64,000 bases of DNA from Sycobia sp. Sy_11 (GCA_018907035.1 JACCIC010000036.1:1719001-1783000); one strand, 5' to 3'. Shown: positions 30,801 through 40,351, counted from the first letter of the stretch. Numbers and translations are program-made. The notes: generated by a model from the sequence alone, not told the origin.

Positions 30801-33231
30801 TACTAATAATGAAGTGATATATTTGCTTAATAGTTGCTTAGTAATTGATAAGTGCCATTTCATTATATTAACCTATAAAGTGTATCTACGACACTTTGTT
30901 TAACGTTATTAGCAGAAAAATAAAAAATGCTTACGAATTTGGGTCCTGTTCGTTATAGTATTCCAGATAATCGACATGATGATCACTGTTTAACGCTTGT
31001 TCTGAAATCTTTAGACACTGTCTTATTCTATCAACACGATGCTACGAAAAACTGAGTCACCGACAAATGAAAATGTAATTTTATGTAGAATTTCACAAGA
31101 AGGTAAGAAATGCAAGCAATAACCGCAGCTTGATATATCCTGTTGAACTACAGAATGTTTTTTACCTAAATTGATATCTATATGATGTCATTGTGGAATT
31201 ATTTAAGTAATACTTTGATGTTTTTCGTTAGAGGTGAGCTAAATAATAACTCCGAGTTGACTTCCATATTTTTGTACTATTTTAGGAGTTAATGTTAGCA
31301 ATAGCTGTAATATACTGAGTCAGCATTCTTTAATGTTTATTACTTAAACAGAGAGATAATCTAACCATAATATATTTTCATTGATATTTTATCCAAATAT
31401 GCTTTTAAATTAGTATAATGAAATATAAAATAGTGATATTAATATTACAACTACGCAAACAAGGGATCTATTCCTAAGACTGGAACCAGTCACCAGTTAA
31501 CTTTATTTATTTTGACATGCTGACTCTGAAATGCCTTCAGCTAAAAAACTGTTTTTAAAAAAATGTGCTGAAAACAGTACATTGTAACACACCTGTGTCA
31601 TTTAAAAATACGTAAGTACTATGTCCGGATCAAATTAGAAAATTTTTTCAAAAAAGTTCATCAATGGCATTTTTGTCATTTTTTTCAATTTTCAATGACT
31701 ATTCATATTTTTCTAGTTACTTAAAAATCTTAGTTACAGATGTAGAATCTAATTTAGAAGATGAAAATGCATAAAAATCATGCTGCTATATTCTGATCAG
31801 AATTTTTTCGAATTTCATTAATGTTTTTTTTAAAGAATTTGAACATACTCTAACCAAGTAATTGGTCAAAAATGTCCGAGTTTAGATTTTTGTTTGAGAT
31901 TGATCATTTCATCATTGATCTTTGTTATGTTTTCTGTAACAATACGTAACGTATAACCATCTACAAATCCATACACGTGTATCTTTTTTAAAAATCTTTT
32001 AGTCTACATAGTATTTTAGTATTGCAGTCTACACAATGTATGGAATGGGCAGTAAGTCTATGAAATTGACAGTTAACACATAAGAAATAGATTTTATCTT
32101 CAGTACGAGACAGAATCTATGGAGAAACTTAAAAATTTTGGGTTAATTTTTATAATCAATAATGACTTAAAATATAATTATCAACAATTATAAGCAATAA
32201 TAGATGGTTCAAATTGTTTATATGCATTTTTCAATTAAATCGACATTTTTTTGTTAAAAATTCAATAAAAAAGGTTTACTCTTTTTTGCATAGATTGAAG
32301 GATTCATGGCATTACTGAGTTTATTTCTGATGAAACTAAAAAATCATGAATTTTTATGAAATGGAAAATAACTTTTAACAGCAACATGAATATTTTTTAA
32401 CAAAACAATAAAAAAGGCGTATTTTTTAATTTTCTGTAAAAGGGTCAAGAGGATTTTGTGATCAATGATAAGATAGTTGAGATTACTAGAACTAATTACA
32501 CATTCAATATTAGTTACATAATAAGTAATATAGAGCTCTAAACATACATTAAAATAGCGTATTTAAAAGTTAAGTCATAAATGTTTATCCTAGTCTAAAA
32601 AGGGTTCAAGAATAAAAGAAAGGTTCAGTCCAATATTCTCTCCAAAAAAAAATCTTAAATCATCGTAGTTATTTACTAGAAAAAGATAAAATAAACCTGT
32701 GTAAAGTTTTCAGATTTCTACGTTGCACGTGCAAACGTATATTTGTCCATATAAATGGCCGTAAATTTTTCTGAAAGAGTAATAGTGATAGTTTGATAGT
32801 GTTCTTAAGAGAGTGATAGTTTCTTTTTCCGATCGATCAATTCCAAATAAAAATCCATTCTGGGGCATTGCTGATCCGTTGTCCGGCTAGGTCCTTTTTA
32901 AGATTTTTCGCGAATTACTCAAAACTTTCGAGGTATTTTAAATAAACTAAATGGACATCCGATTCGGATTCAATGCATTAAGTCTGGTCAGAAAAACAGT
33001 TTGTTATAATCTAATATCTCTGATTCAATATAATTTTTCACTATCCTAACGATGTAGTCAGTATCATAGTGTAAATTTAAGTATGATATTTAGAATTATA
33101 AAATATAAACAAAGTAGAAAATTTGTTTCAAAATCTACTTCTTTTGCATTATCTGCACAAAATTAGACATACTTTACAGAATATGCATTAAAAAATTGCT
33201 AATGTATACTTCGAATCCTTAATAAAGTTTC

Positions 33232-33266
<35 letters not shown>

Positions 33267-36200
33267 GCGTATTATAGAATCCTCACATATATAGTTGTGC
33301 GTTATACGTGGATCTTTAAACTTTTATCAAATTTTACATTTTATCAAATTCAGTAATTTGTTTAGTTTCCAGTATTAAAGTTTTATCGTTACATATACAG
33401 TAGAAACGCTCTTACAAAATAACACGGTTAACAGGTGTTAATACGATGAATATCAAGTATTTTTGTGGATTAAATATATAAGCATGCTGTCACCCCTAAG
33501 CAATGTTCACCCCTTTCTTTTATTAATCTTTTATAGATGTATTATTTTTGAAAACACAATAATCATCGTGTACTTCTTCGATCTTTACGTTAACGATGAT
33601 TTTATTTATAGTATATGGTGTAAAAAACACTATAGTATATAAGCTGCGTATATTTTATACATAAAGATAATTCAACTTCTGAAAGGTATTATATACAAAA
33701 CTATAATAAATAATTAAGCTATACTACCGTAATGTATAAAAAATGAACATTAATTTAAACAGTAGAATAATGATATTGTTTAATTGGGTAATGATCATGA
33801 TCAAATAAGCTTTTTCTACTCTCTTTTATATGTAAAGTTGTGTATATCTTATTTTCTATTGAAATTAGATATCTATAATTGTATAATTTATGACACAAAT
33901 TTTAAAAAACTATATGCAATAAAATAAATGCAAATACCTTTCTTCTCAAATAACTAATTTTTCTGTTTTGTTTTAAAAGCCATTAATTCATCAATTGATA
34001 CTACAATATAAAGGTAAATTAAACAATGCTTATAAAATTACCCATATCCATTGTGACATTCAAACCACAATGGCCCATGTGTCAATATGGCGCTCACTGC
34101 TCACAAGGTAGTAAATTTATATTGAATTAGATAGATAACCAGAGAACAATTATAATTTTTTATAATTTAATAGCCTAACACGCGCATAATGGATAATATG
34201 ACATCAATAGCAGATATCAAATGAATATTGTTGTGATGCACACGAAACAATTTCTATTCTCAAGTAAATATTTTTGTGTTATCTATCAAGAAATCTCTTT
34301 TCTTCTATTAAGAAAGTGTTGATTTGATAATAGAAATTGTGTTAAGTGTATATATTAAATCCAAAAGGATGGATGGTGTTTCTGAATTTATAAAGTATCA
34401 AAACATTATATAGGTATAAAAGAAAGAATAATAATTAACTATTAGTTATTTTTTAAGAAATTAATACTATTTGTACGAAAGCTGCGAAAATATTCCTTTT
34501 ATAATTTTAACTTGACTTTCTTTTCTAACATTAATTTTCTAAAATTATCTTATTATGAGTAATTTTTTATATTTAATTTAACAAATTATTTATTATTGCT
34601 GTACATAAAAATAAAAAATAATTTAATTCTGAAATAAATAATTAAGCTAAGAATGAATTTAAAATTTAAAAAGAATTATAATGTCAATTTAATTAGCATT
34701 TATATTACATTTATTTATATACTAATTAATTCAATTGAATTAACTTTTTTCATTTGTAATTAATTTACACTTTATTTATTCGTTTGCGATGAAAACATAG
34801 TCCAACTCTAATGTGTAAGTTGATTGTGACTTGCCGCCTCGCTTCGCTCGAGAGTAAACTGTCTCACCAGGTAAATCATCAACTCCCATGGTCGTATTAA
34901 AACGTACTATTTTATTTCTATATACACTCTACAGTATTACTCAATGGCTAGTTAAATTAAGTATAAAAAATAATTCGGAATAAGGTAATAAATTAATTTT
35001 AAAACATAAAGTCAAATTAAGATTATAAAAGGAGTTTTTTGAGAGCTCTGGTAGAAGAAGTATTACAATAAAAAGAAGACCAGTCATTATAGTTGATACT
35101 TACATTTTCATTGCAACCATAAACACATGTTACATTATTTTTTAATAATTTAAATTTAATAATACCTTCCATAATGATAATTATTATAAAAATATTAATT
35201 TGATACTTACTATCGACTTTAGTACGTATTATGTACTCGTGACACTGTTAAAATTATTAAAAACTGATTTCTTTCATGCTGCCTAATAAGATTCATGTTT
35301 AGGCGGCAGCAACAATAATAGAATAAATTAAAATTCTATTATACACATGCTAAGTTGTTCCGCGGAATAAAATAATTATTATAGGTACATAAAGCTGATT
35401 CTGATTATTACTGCTTTAATTCTAACTTTTAGTTTATAGTAACTAAATTAATCTTAATAAGGAATATCAATTGTGATAATTAGGAATAAAGTTTATAGTA
35501 TATCTTTTTTACAGAAATATTTATTTCTAATTAAATTATAGTAAAAGAAATCATTTACATTACTATATAGACTAACATTATTGCTGTAATTTATTTACAA
35601 TTGTTAATGAAACAATGTCTGTGATAAGACAACCTATTTTTAATTTTTAATAAAAAATAGAAATTATTAAAGGATATTTAACAATTGATGTCCTAATATA
35701 ATATCTTAGTGCTCAAAAAGAACCAAAGCTTGAAATTATATATATTTCAATTAAAACTTACACGACCAGATAAAAAGCAATAAAAAATGCAAGCGACAAT
35801 AAAGTAATAAATTAACTTTTAGAGAATAAAAAAATTTAAGTTAAAAATACTATAAAATTATTTATAATACGTCAGCGTTAAATATCGATTCGTTCTTATT
35901 CCTACTTTTATCAAATTCATAAATAAGTATACATAAATAACTATATATATACATACACGCATCTAGATTTTCCATGAATCTAATAATATGCGGACATTAA
36001 ATATTTCAAAACGTCGCGAATGAACGTAGTACATGATTATTTATGAATTAAAACGCTAATAGTTATATACAAATAATTCAATGCGATGCGAATCAATGAA
36101 ATATAGAGTACTAAATGCATTAGTTGGATCTTTAAATTTGGTAAAAGTATTGAAATGAATTTATTACGCAAATTATTGAGTGGAAAATAACTGAAATTGA

Positions 36201-36803
36201 AACTTTGACAATGACAATAAATTTTTGCAGTTGCATGTTATATGCTAATAAACTTGTTTCTTTCATTCGCTTGATTTTAAATTTTTAATGCTGTTGCGAT
36301 CCAAACGATTTTCTACCTTTTTTTTTTAAATTTGCTTCTTCATTTGTATGCCTATAAGTGTAGAGTATAATGAAAAATGTGATGCTAAGCTTGAAAATGT
36401 TATTTACTTTTCCATAAGAGAATGCATCTATGCATATCACATTGTTGCAGTATTTAATTTTTATAAGATATACCGCTTTCTTTTGCAATATTGAATTATT
36501 CAAAAAAGAATATGAATTATATTCATCAATATAATTCCTTTTAATACATATAAACGGAAACTGCACTCTATCTATTCAAATAGCTGCAATACTAACAAAT
36601 TTTCAACTCGTCTGTCCCGGCCTACACAATTTTCCATGTACCAAATAACAAAGAACTCATTGCCCTCTCGGTTCCATATGTAATTTAACTTAATCAAATC
36701 CCCCCAACCCGAGGAAAAAAAAAGCGTAAAATTCGCACTCACCGAGGGAATCTAGCCTCAAGGGCACTTTCGACATGACGCCTTCATAATCCTCTTCCTG
36801 CAT
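106..36803 (-). CDS. APD-like membrane protein gene, five coding exons, 3' end outside window
   Basis: Assembled by hand from minus-strand exons 36803-36743, 25976-25756, 23410 (or 23416)-23235, 19806-19662 and 496-106; the gene continues past the left edge. Phases match at each junction (1, 0, 2, 0) and every intron is GT..AG. The start is the ATG at 36803, which opens [12 protein letters not shown] and is followed by a GTGAGT donor. Exon 2 carries a basic stretch ([14 protein letters not shown]) and one hydrophobic segment ([17 protein letters not shown]), so a signal-anchor, single-pass membrane protein is likely. Exons 3-4 encode a lumenal-type domain ([20 protein letters not shown], then [17 protein letters not shown]). 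This layout resembles the DUF4792/DUF4793 (APD1-4-type) proteins known from plants and animals, many of which end in a RING finger; that assignment is from memory and tentative. Exon 5 is hydrophilic and His-rich. Introns total about 36 kb and are filled with transposons. The exon chain is well supported; the family name is less so. Confidence 0.65.
560..1525 (+). mobile_element. Broken mariner transposase, 3'-truncated
   Basis: Reading from the ATG at 693 gives a mariner N-terminal helix-turn-helix region ([47 protein letters not shown]). The frame shifts near 1020 and continues with [11 protein letters not shown] (first catalytic Asp), [19 protein letters not shown] and [12 protein letters not shown], then another frame with [13 protein letters not shown] (second Asp). 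Homology stops after WEVL at about 1490, so the third catalytic Asp is missing. In-frame stops lie at about 1196 and 1369. The sequence pattern fits the Hsmar1/cecropia-like branch of mariners. The element lies 60 bp from the exon 5 acceptor of the APD-like gene. Terminal repeats could not be defined. Non-functional. Confidence 0.85.
4216..4357 (-). repeat. Dispersed repeat, copy C (lacks the LINE insertion)
   Basis: The minus strand matches the two flanks of the LINE at 60.35-63.73 kb joined together: the segment ending AATACCAGGCCAGCTCAG is followed directly by TTGAATGGCCATATCCAACT and the GTTAGTCGGTATTA...GTTAATYTAACACTACT region. The outer end (GGTATGGAGCACTCTTAA read on minus, 4357-4340) is shared with the copy at 12988-13005. 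The repeat probably extends further left to about 4130, but I cannot fix that end. Confidence 0.7.
4894..4945. repeat. (TA)n microsatellite
   Basis: Pure TA run of about 52 bp. Confidence 0.95.
6242..6293. repeat. (TA)n microsatellite
   Basis: Pure TA run of about 52 bp. Confidence 0.95.
7045..7093. repeat. (TA)n microsatellite
   Basis: Pure TA run of about 49 bp. Confidence 0.95.
7342..7380. repeat. (TA)n microsatellite
   Basis: TA run of about 39 bp preceding a GC-richer patch (7380-7660). Confidence 0.95.
7864..7908. repeat. (TA)n microsatellite
   Basis: TA run adjoining a copy of the TIR-element terminal motif. Confidence 0.95.
7917..7962 (+). repeat. Terminal-motif copy of the 9191-9665 element
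   Basis: Contains ATAAATATTTTTATCGGT followed by CTTTACAGTCTTTATAATA, matching the left arm of the element at 9191. It sits directly after a TA array. Probably a fragment or solo end. Confidence 0.5.
8404..8460. repeat. (TA)n microsatellite
   Basis: Pure TA run of about 57 bp. Confidence 0.95.
9081..9126. repeat. (TA)n microsatellite
   Basis: TA run 65 bp upstream of the TIR element. Confidence 0.95.
9191..9665. mobile_element. Non-autonomous TIR element (MITE-like), about 475 bp
   Basis: The left arm 9191-9273 and right arm 9591-9665 are inverted repeats of about 75-80 bp. Both begin TTCGACTGT and contain TATCGGTTTTACAGT, with ACTAATATAATGA at the inner end. The interior has no coding capacity. 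This organisation is that of a MITE or foldback-type DNA element; the superfamily was not identified and no clear target duplication was found. Related ends occur at 7917, 12521 and 55665-55762. Confidence 0.6.
9666..9965 (+). pseudogene. LINE RNase H domain remnant
   Basis: The plus frame reads [15 protein letters not shown], then [20 protein letters not shown] and [17 protein letters not shown], and in a shifted frame an [16 protein letters not shown] tail. TDSKxVLNSL (conserved Asp) and the ADKAAKEA-type tail are typical of the RNase H domain at the end of LINE polyproteins. A stop at 9908 and the frameshift show it is dead. It starts where the right arm of the TIR element ends. Confidence 0.65.
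10804..10837. repeat. (TA)n microsatellite
   Basis: TA run of about 34 bp. Confidence 0.95.
12191..12258. repeat. (TA)n microsatellite, interrupted
   Basis: Two TA runs separated by TGA. Confidence 0.95.
12469..12515. repeat. (TA)n microsatellite
   Basis: TA run followed by a TIR-family motif. Confidence 0.95.
12521..12553 (+). repeat. Short terminal-motif copy of the 9191-9665 family
   Basis: AATTAATAAATATTTCCATC followed by AGTCTTACAGTCC resembles the arm of the 9191 element, with A for G and C for T changes. It lies immediately after a TA array, as at 7917. Confidence 0.4.
12610..12658. repeat. (CT)n microsatellite
   Basis: Pure CT run followed by GTGCGTGCGTGTGT and a further TA array. 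Confidence 0.95.
12679..12749. repeat. (TA)n microsatellite, one interruption
   Basis: TA run of about 70 bp broken once by CTA. Confidence 0.95.
12988..13257 (+). repeat. Dispersed repeat, copy A
   Basis: This is strongly similar to the reverse complement of 60063-60325. Shared blocks include TTCGGGATTCAAGAC, then GTGAAACTGA, TTAACTTAATTTATTGATGA, AGTAAAATGATTTTCAAT, ATAGCCTAT and GGTTCAGTAGTTTTTT. It ends near ATTAGTATAATTG. No open frame; the class is unknown. Confidence 0.75.
13419..13447. repeat. (TA)n microsatellite, short
   Basis: TA run of about 29 bp, 90 bp upstream of the mariner. Confidence 0.9.
13536..14843 (+). mobile_element. Full-length but dead mariner with TIRs and TA target duplication
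   Basis: The ends are inverted repeats: left CGAGAT...AGACAATTAAAAGTAATGTGA, and right, read in reverse, CGAGATCAGACAATTAAGTAA. Each is flanked by TA (13534-13535 and 14844-14845). The 1,308-bp span is the normal mariner length. Transposase pieces occur in several frames: [20 protein letters not shown] (helix-turn-helix region), [43 protein letters not shown], and [16 protein letters not shown], where the expected second catalytic Asp is Glu. Multiple stops and frameshifts, including TGA after RPAR at 13958, make it a fossil. The right end abuts a long TA array. Confidence 0.88.
14844..14899. repeat. (TA)n microsatellite at mariner right end
   Basis: Starts with the TA that forms the mariner target duplication. 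Confidence 0.95.
14944..15210 (+). other. Uncharacterised 88-codon open frame
   Basis: An open frame with a non-repetitive, mixed-composition product ([55 protein letters not shown]). It lies between a TA array and the palindromic pair. Its composition is less AT-biased than the surrounding intron, which suggests a remnant of something coding. No family was recognised and no start context or splice sites were convincing. Confidence 0.2.
15222..15815. mobile_element. Tandem pair of palindromic MITE-like elements
   Basis: Four related arms appear in the order left, right-inverted, left, right-inverted: about 15222-15330, 15425-15482, 15545-15625 and 15690-15812. All carry a core of TATAAAAAAAGTATGACTAC type. 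The two outermost arms match over about 100 bp, including AAATTATTCTTATTGAAT. No coding capacity. Read as two adjacent copies of one element, or one nested in another. Confidence 0.6.
17446..17484. repeat. (TA)n microsatellite
   Basis: TA run followed by CACACA. Confidence 0.95.
18162..18219. repeat. (TA)n microsatellite
   Basis: Pure TA run of about 58 bp. Confidence 0.95.
19662..19806 (-). CDS. Exon 4 of APD-like gene
   Basis: This 145-nt exon sits between a TTTGCTACAG acceptor and a consensus GTAAGT donor. The first base completes an Arg codon split with exon 3; the remaining 48 codons read [18 protein letters not shown] and then an acidic segment [13 protein letters not shown]. It is clearly less AT-rich than the surrounding intron, and it is the only open frame across the interval. 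Confidence 0.7.
20280..21210 (+). pseudogene. Degraded LINE fragment with A-rich tail
   Basis: Around 20370-20440 a broken frame reads [20 protein letters not shown], the KAxGxDxI block of non-LTR reverse transcriptases. After a TA array, 20789-21046 stays open and contains a [19 protein letters not shown] cysteine/histidine motif typical of the C-terminal zinc-binding region of insect LINEs. AATAAATAAATAAATA at about 21192 may be the tail. Most of the reverse transcriptase is missing. Confidence 0.6.
20661..20703. repeat. (TA)n microsatellite inside LINE fragment
   Basis: TA run flanked by ATAACTCG on both sides (20645 and 20702), within the LINE remnant. Confidence 0.95.
21745..21777. repeat. 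(GA)n microsatellite with preceding G run
   Basis: A run of G at about 21729-21738 is followed by a GA run. Confidence 0.95.
23235..23410 (-). CDS. Exon 3 of APD-like gene
   Basis: Encodes [17 protein letters not shown] through [16 protein letters not shown] and ends AAG|GTACAA in phase 2, which joins exon 4 as Arg-Trp-Pro-Gly. Two acceptors fit: CCAG before 23410, or AAAAG before 23416, which adds Gly-Gln. Both keep the frame; the longer form gives [16 protein letters not shown] is a potential N-glycosylation site, consistent with a lumenal or extracellular domain. Confidence 0.7.
23417..25755 (-). other. Intron 2 of APD-like gene
   Basis: A 2.3-kb AT-rich intron with a TA array, a GC-rich patch at 24235-24310, and two imperfect copies of a 30-bp unit (25529-25562 and 25582-25617) close to the exon 2 donor. 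Nothing else was recognised. Confidence 0.55.
23459..23501. repeat. (TA)n microsatellite near exon 3 acceptor
   Basis: TA run about 45 bp upstream (minus strand) of the exon 3 splice acceptor. Confidence 0.95.
25756..25976 (-). CDS. Exon 2 of APD-like gene, membrane anchor
   Basis: A GC-rich 221-nt exon in AT-rich surroundings. It enters in phase 1 after GATGTATAG, completing an Ala codon with exon 1, and leaves in phase 0 at CAG|GTACAC. It encodes [17 protein letters not shown], a hydrophobic transmembrane segment, then [18 protein letters not shown] and KMSTTWCQ. An in-frame TGA just upstream of the acceptor rules out this exon as a simple first exon. Confidence 0.7.
26047..27112 (-). mobile_element. 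Decayed mariner with recognisable TIRs
   Basis: Read on the minus strand, this contains [21 protein letters not shown] and [11 protein letters not shown] (mariner N-terminal region), [12 protein letters not shown], and later [19 protein letters not shown] (second catalytic Asp region), with stops between. Imperfect inverted termini share ATAACTGAACT close to each end (about 26065 and 27093), with TA at 26045-26046 and 27113-27114. At about 1.07 kb it is roughly 0.25 kb short of a standard element, so internal deletion is likely. Confidence 0.75.
27306..27360. repeat. (TA)n microsatellite
   Basis: Pure TA run of about 55 bp. Confidence 0.95.
27790..27835. repeat. (TA)n microsatellite
   Basis: TA run flanked on each side by CTATATAA-type sequence. 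Confidence 0.95.
33236..33263. repeat. (GA)n microsatellite
   Basis: GA run of about 28 bp. Confidence 0.95.
36743..36803 (-). CDS. First coding exon of APD-like gene
   Basis: ATG at 36803-36801 opens twenty codons ([20 protein letters not shown]) and one extra base before a GTGAGT donor at 36742. The phase and the repeated VPLRL motif fit exon 2. An ATG five bases upstream is in another frame and stops after sixteen codons. A (TA)n array begins about 50 bp upstream in the probable 5' UTR or first intron. Confidence 0.6.
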
Positions 36804-36841
36804 CGCATCAACAACGGAAACGCTCCTCCGCCTGCGCTATT

Positions 36842-36852
<11 letters not shown>

Positions 36853-36905
<53 letters not shown>
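36853..36905. repeat. (TA)n microsatellite upstream of APD-like start codon
   Basis: TA run flanked by CATACATA units on both sides. Confidence 0.95.
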
Positions 36906-36910
<5 letters not shown>

Positions 36911-37147
36911 CAGCAAACACACGCGCGCGCGTGTATGGTGAGGGAGGGGGGAGGGCAAAACGAAGATAATGTCTAAAAATTGCAGCACACGAATCAACGA
37001 AAATTCAGAGGAACATATTGCACTTATTGATATGTATCAGTATTCAATCTAATGCGGGAATAAAAGGCGCGAGCTTATGTGCACACCTCCGCCAATGATC
37101 ATATATTATCGCGGCGAAGACAAGAGAGAAAGAAAGAGAAAGAGAGT

Positions 37148-37154
<7 letters not shown>

Positions 37155-37191
<37 letters not shown>
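37155..37191. repeat. (GA)n microsatellite in probable promoter
   Basis: GA run within a longer purine-rich tract (about 37115-37200); reads as a CT run on the strand of the APD-like gene. Confidence 0.95.
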
Positions 37192-37195
<4 letters not shown>

Positions 37196-37660
37196 AGAAA
37201 GCGCAGTGCACATACACGTTCCACGCGCGATTTTCGGAGTTTGCCCGTGCGCGCGCGCAAAAATATTGTGTAATAGCTGGTAATAGGTAACTCCAGTATA
37301 ATTTATACTCGTGCTTTAATATTTTAAAGCTTTTGGTGCAGGCAGCGGACTCTCAGTATATAAAAACATTTACTCTCTCGTCCTTCCGACGAAATAATAA
37401 ACCACGCCGCACGCGCGCCCGCGCGCGTATCTAATAAACTTTTAATTATATTTATACAGCACGCACACACAACAGAAAGTGAAGCGCTCTAATTAATCGC
37501 GATTTTTTCTTTTGCTCGTGACGGACACCTATATGTACATATGTATACACGATTGCGGAACTTAATACATTTGGCGCGTTATCGGTGTATGCGACAACGA
37601 AGGCGAGGTTCGCGTATATCTGTCCCGATGATCGGCGGTTCGATGACTGACTGAAATGAA

Positions 37661-38286
37661 GTTGCTGGAGTGCAGATTACATACTGTTATAATTTATCTT
37701 CCACCTCTTCGTTTAGGTAAAAACAATGCTGCTTGTTTATCCGCATTGAGGTCGGCGAGAATTCCTTTTTTGAGAGTAACTTTGATTTCTTTAATGTTCC
37801 ACAAATTTTAACGCATACTGAAGTAATTTAATTATAATTATAGTCTCAAAAAGAAATCGTTATGTAAATATATGTTTCATTTAAATATTAATTTTACTCT
37901 TTTATTATAGATAGCCACATTAAAATTTGTTAACATTTACCTATGTCTTAGAACCAGTCAGTTTATTGTATTACAAATCATCTTAAAAAATGTTAAATAT
38001 TTACTAAGTCCGAATTTCTTAATAATACTATTCTGTTTCTATTATGCTACGTTAACATATTTTTATTTCATTCAGAAGAATTAAACCAATGTTTTTAAAT
38101 CACATAAAAAACTTTAATTATAAAAGTAAAATTAAATGTACATTGTATATTGAATTAACAAGTAACAAGATAATTTTGTATGCACTAATCACAATATCTA
38201 TTATAATATTTACACTTTTTATATGACTACAGCATAAATAGATTAATTTAATCTATTTATAATCTTATTTAATAATACTTATTTTT
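37661..38286. other. Intergenic region downstream of CWC27
   Basis: AT-rich and featureless apart from the expected CWC27 3' UTR on the minus strand. No canonical AATAAA was found close to the CWC27 stop. Confidence 0.35.
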
Positions 38287-40351
38287 TTATATTTTTTTGT
38301 TTTTATGACATTCTCCCTTGTTCTTTTCACCTTTGGAGTTTTCACCTCGTCTCCTTTTATTTATCGGATTTCTAGGATCATAAATTTCGAACCAATCATC
38401 ACCTTTTGTACTAGCATCTTTAGCTAAAACTGGTGCTTTATCTTCACAAAGTAACGATCTAGCCATCCAAGATGTATTATTTGGATTATCATCTTCCTCT
38501 TCAACCTTTTTACTGTCTAAAATTTTACTTTCATTTGATAAATTTTGTTCCTTAGCACTATTTATTTTACTTTTAAATTTATTAAGAAATTCAAGTGTAA
38601 AATTCTCTCGCAAACTATCTGAAATGTATGATATAAATATTTTTATTATAACTTTTAACTTTGTTTTTAGAAAACGTATATATTTTATTTTTACCTTTCT
38701 TTGGATTTTTTGAAGCCTGTTCAGTATATTTTTCTTGTGTTTCAAGAAATTGTTTAATTAATTCAGATTTTATTTCCTTAACCTTGTTGTCCTCTATTTT
38801 TTGTTTTTCATTTTCCAATTTTTTATTTTTTTCATTTTTCATGTCCCGTTTTAGCTCTCGAATTTCCTGTTTAATTTTTTCTCTGTAATGTTCAATAACC
38901 TTTAATGAAGCATAATAGTTAACTTAATAAATTATAATATCACTGTTATATTGTACAAACGTTTGTCTTTTCCGTTCATCTTTTTTATCTTTTCCAAGAT
39001 AGTATTCTTCGTCATCGGATTCAACCTTATTGTCAGTTTCATTTCTATCTTTTACTATTTGAGAACTCTTTTTTGAATCATTTAATTTTTGTTTAATTCG
39101 TTCAGTAATGTCCCTAAAATGAAATATGCTAGACTTAGAATAAAATTACTTTAATTAAATATACCAAAAACAATTGATTAATTTTATAGAAACATACAAT
39201 TTTTTATTTTCTGTAGCATCATTTTCTTCACTGCTTTCTGTATTACTACTATCATCTTCTTTTAATTTTTTAGATGGTGGATCATAAGAATCGGTAACTG
39301 GTTGAGAACTTAACTTTGGATCTGACAAGTTGTCATGGGCTGATTTACTTTTACCACCAAATTGTTTACTTAGTACTACTGATTCTTCTTCATCTTCTTC
39401 TGCTTCTTCTCCAAATGATAAAAGCTTAAAATCCCTAAAAAATGCTAGTTTACATAATTGTTCTTTTTATGCAAATAAAAATAATTTTTAACTCATACTT
39501 GACTCCTTGTTTACTTTTTTTCTTATCTTTTTGTTCATCTATTTTCTTTTTAGGGAGTACCCGTGGAATAATGTCATCAAAAGGATTATTTAAAATCTCA
39601 GTCTTTAATATCTTTTGAGGATAAATAGGTCTATCGTTCTAAAAATTTTAAAAATTTGAAGTATTTTACTCTATACTTTTATTATATTTTTTATTTAAAT
39701 GTATACTTCATCAACAAGAGCATCTTCTAATTTAATCATATTAAATACAGTTTCCCCTGTAACTTTTCCAAATATTGTATGTTTGTTTTGTAATTCTGGA
39801 GTAGCGGCAAGAGTAAAAAAAAATTGTGATCCATTATCATCTTTCCCGGCATTTGCCATAGCCAGTAAACCTCTTCGACAAAACCGCAATCTTGTATGAA
39901 ATTCATCCTAAAAAGTTACAAATCATTAAATTATATACCAGATATAAGTAAAACTCTTCAATTAAACTAAGAATTTACCTTAAAAGGTTCTCCATATATG
40001 CTTTCTCCACCTTCTCCTGTACCAGTTGGATCACCCCCTTGAACAATAAACCCTTTCACAACACGATGAAATATCGTATTATCATAATAACCTTCCATGC
40101 ATAGTTGTATAAAATTTCTACATGCTTTTGGTGCTTCTTTTGTCCATAACTCCAAATCTATATCACCTATACTTGTCTTCACAATAATCTAAAATTTGTA
40201 TTAAAAAAAATTTATAATAAAAAGAAAGGAGAATAAAATTGATAAATAATCCAAGTCTTACAAAAATCCTTGTTAAAAAATATAAAATTCTATTCAGAAT
40301 AAGTCTTACCTTTCCTGAAGTAGGTGGTTCTTGAATGTAAATGTTACTCAT
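38287..40351 (-). CDS. CWC27: CWC27, spliceosome-associated cyclophilin-type protein
   Basis: Exons (minus): 40351-40310, 40188-39979, 39907-39707, 39638-39499, 39434-39198, 39113-38957, 38899-38695, 38618-38287; total 1,524 nt, 507 codons plus stop. The N-terminus [14 protein letters not shown] and the peptidyl-prolyl isomerase domain (about residues 14-170: [51 protein letters not shown]) are diagnostic. Next come NPFDDIIPR, a [14 protein letters not shown] acidic segment, a Lys/Glu-rich helical region and the conserved C-terminus [16 protein letters not shown]. In human CWC27 the active-site-like Trp is replaced and catalysis is weak or absent; here the domain serves mainly as a scaffold in activated spliceosomes, binding CWC22/EIF4A3-type partners (family knowledge). 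The length is close to the human protein. The intron 6 boundary (57 bp) has an alternative (38961 with an acceptor before 38884) that also keeps the frame. Its start lies 349 bp from the divergent dynein gene. Confidence 0.92.

Larger units (their letters stand above)
25977..36742 (-). other. Intron 1 of APD-like gene
   Basis: A 10.8-kb intron. The exon-2 end carries a decayed mariner (26047-27112) and two TA arrays. A GC-richer patch at 28740-28955 ends in a donor-like AAA|GTAAGT on the plus strand, but no acceptor partner or coding frame was found. From 29.0 to 36.7 kb I see only AT-rich unique-looking sequence and a short GA array. Confidence 0.5.
36804..37660 (-). promoter_or_regulatory. 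CpG/GA-rich region upstream of APD-like gene, probable promoter
   Basis: This stretch is much richer in G+C than its flanks. It holds alternating CGCGCG runs (near 36920, 37250 and 37410), a (GA)n tract and the TA array next to the start codon. It lies upstream of the first coding exon, so a promoter and 5' UTR are expected here. No TATA box or start site could be fixed. Confidence 0.35.

Noticed and set aside
38287..38842. Two overlapping minus-strand open frames taken as separate genes
   Set aside because: They are exons 7 and 8 of CWC27, joined in phase 1.
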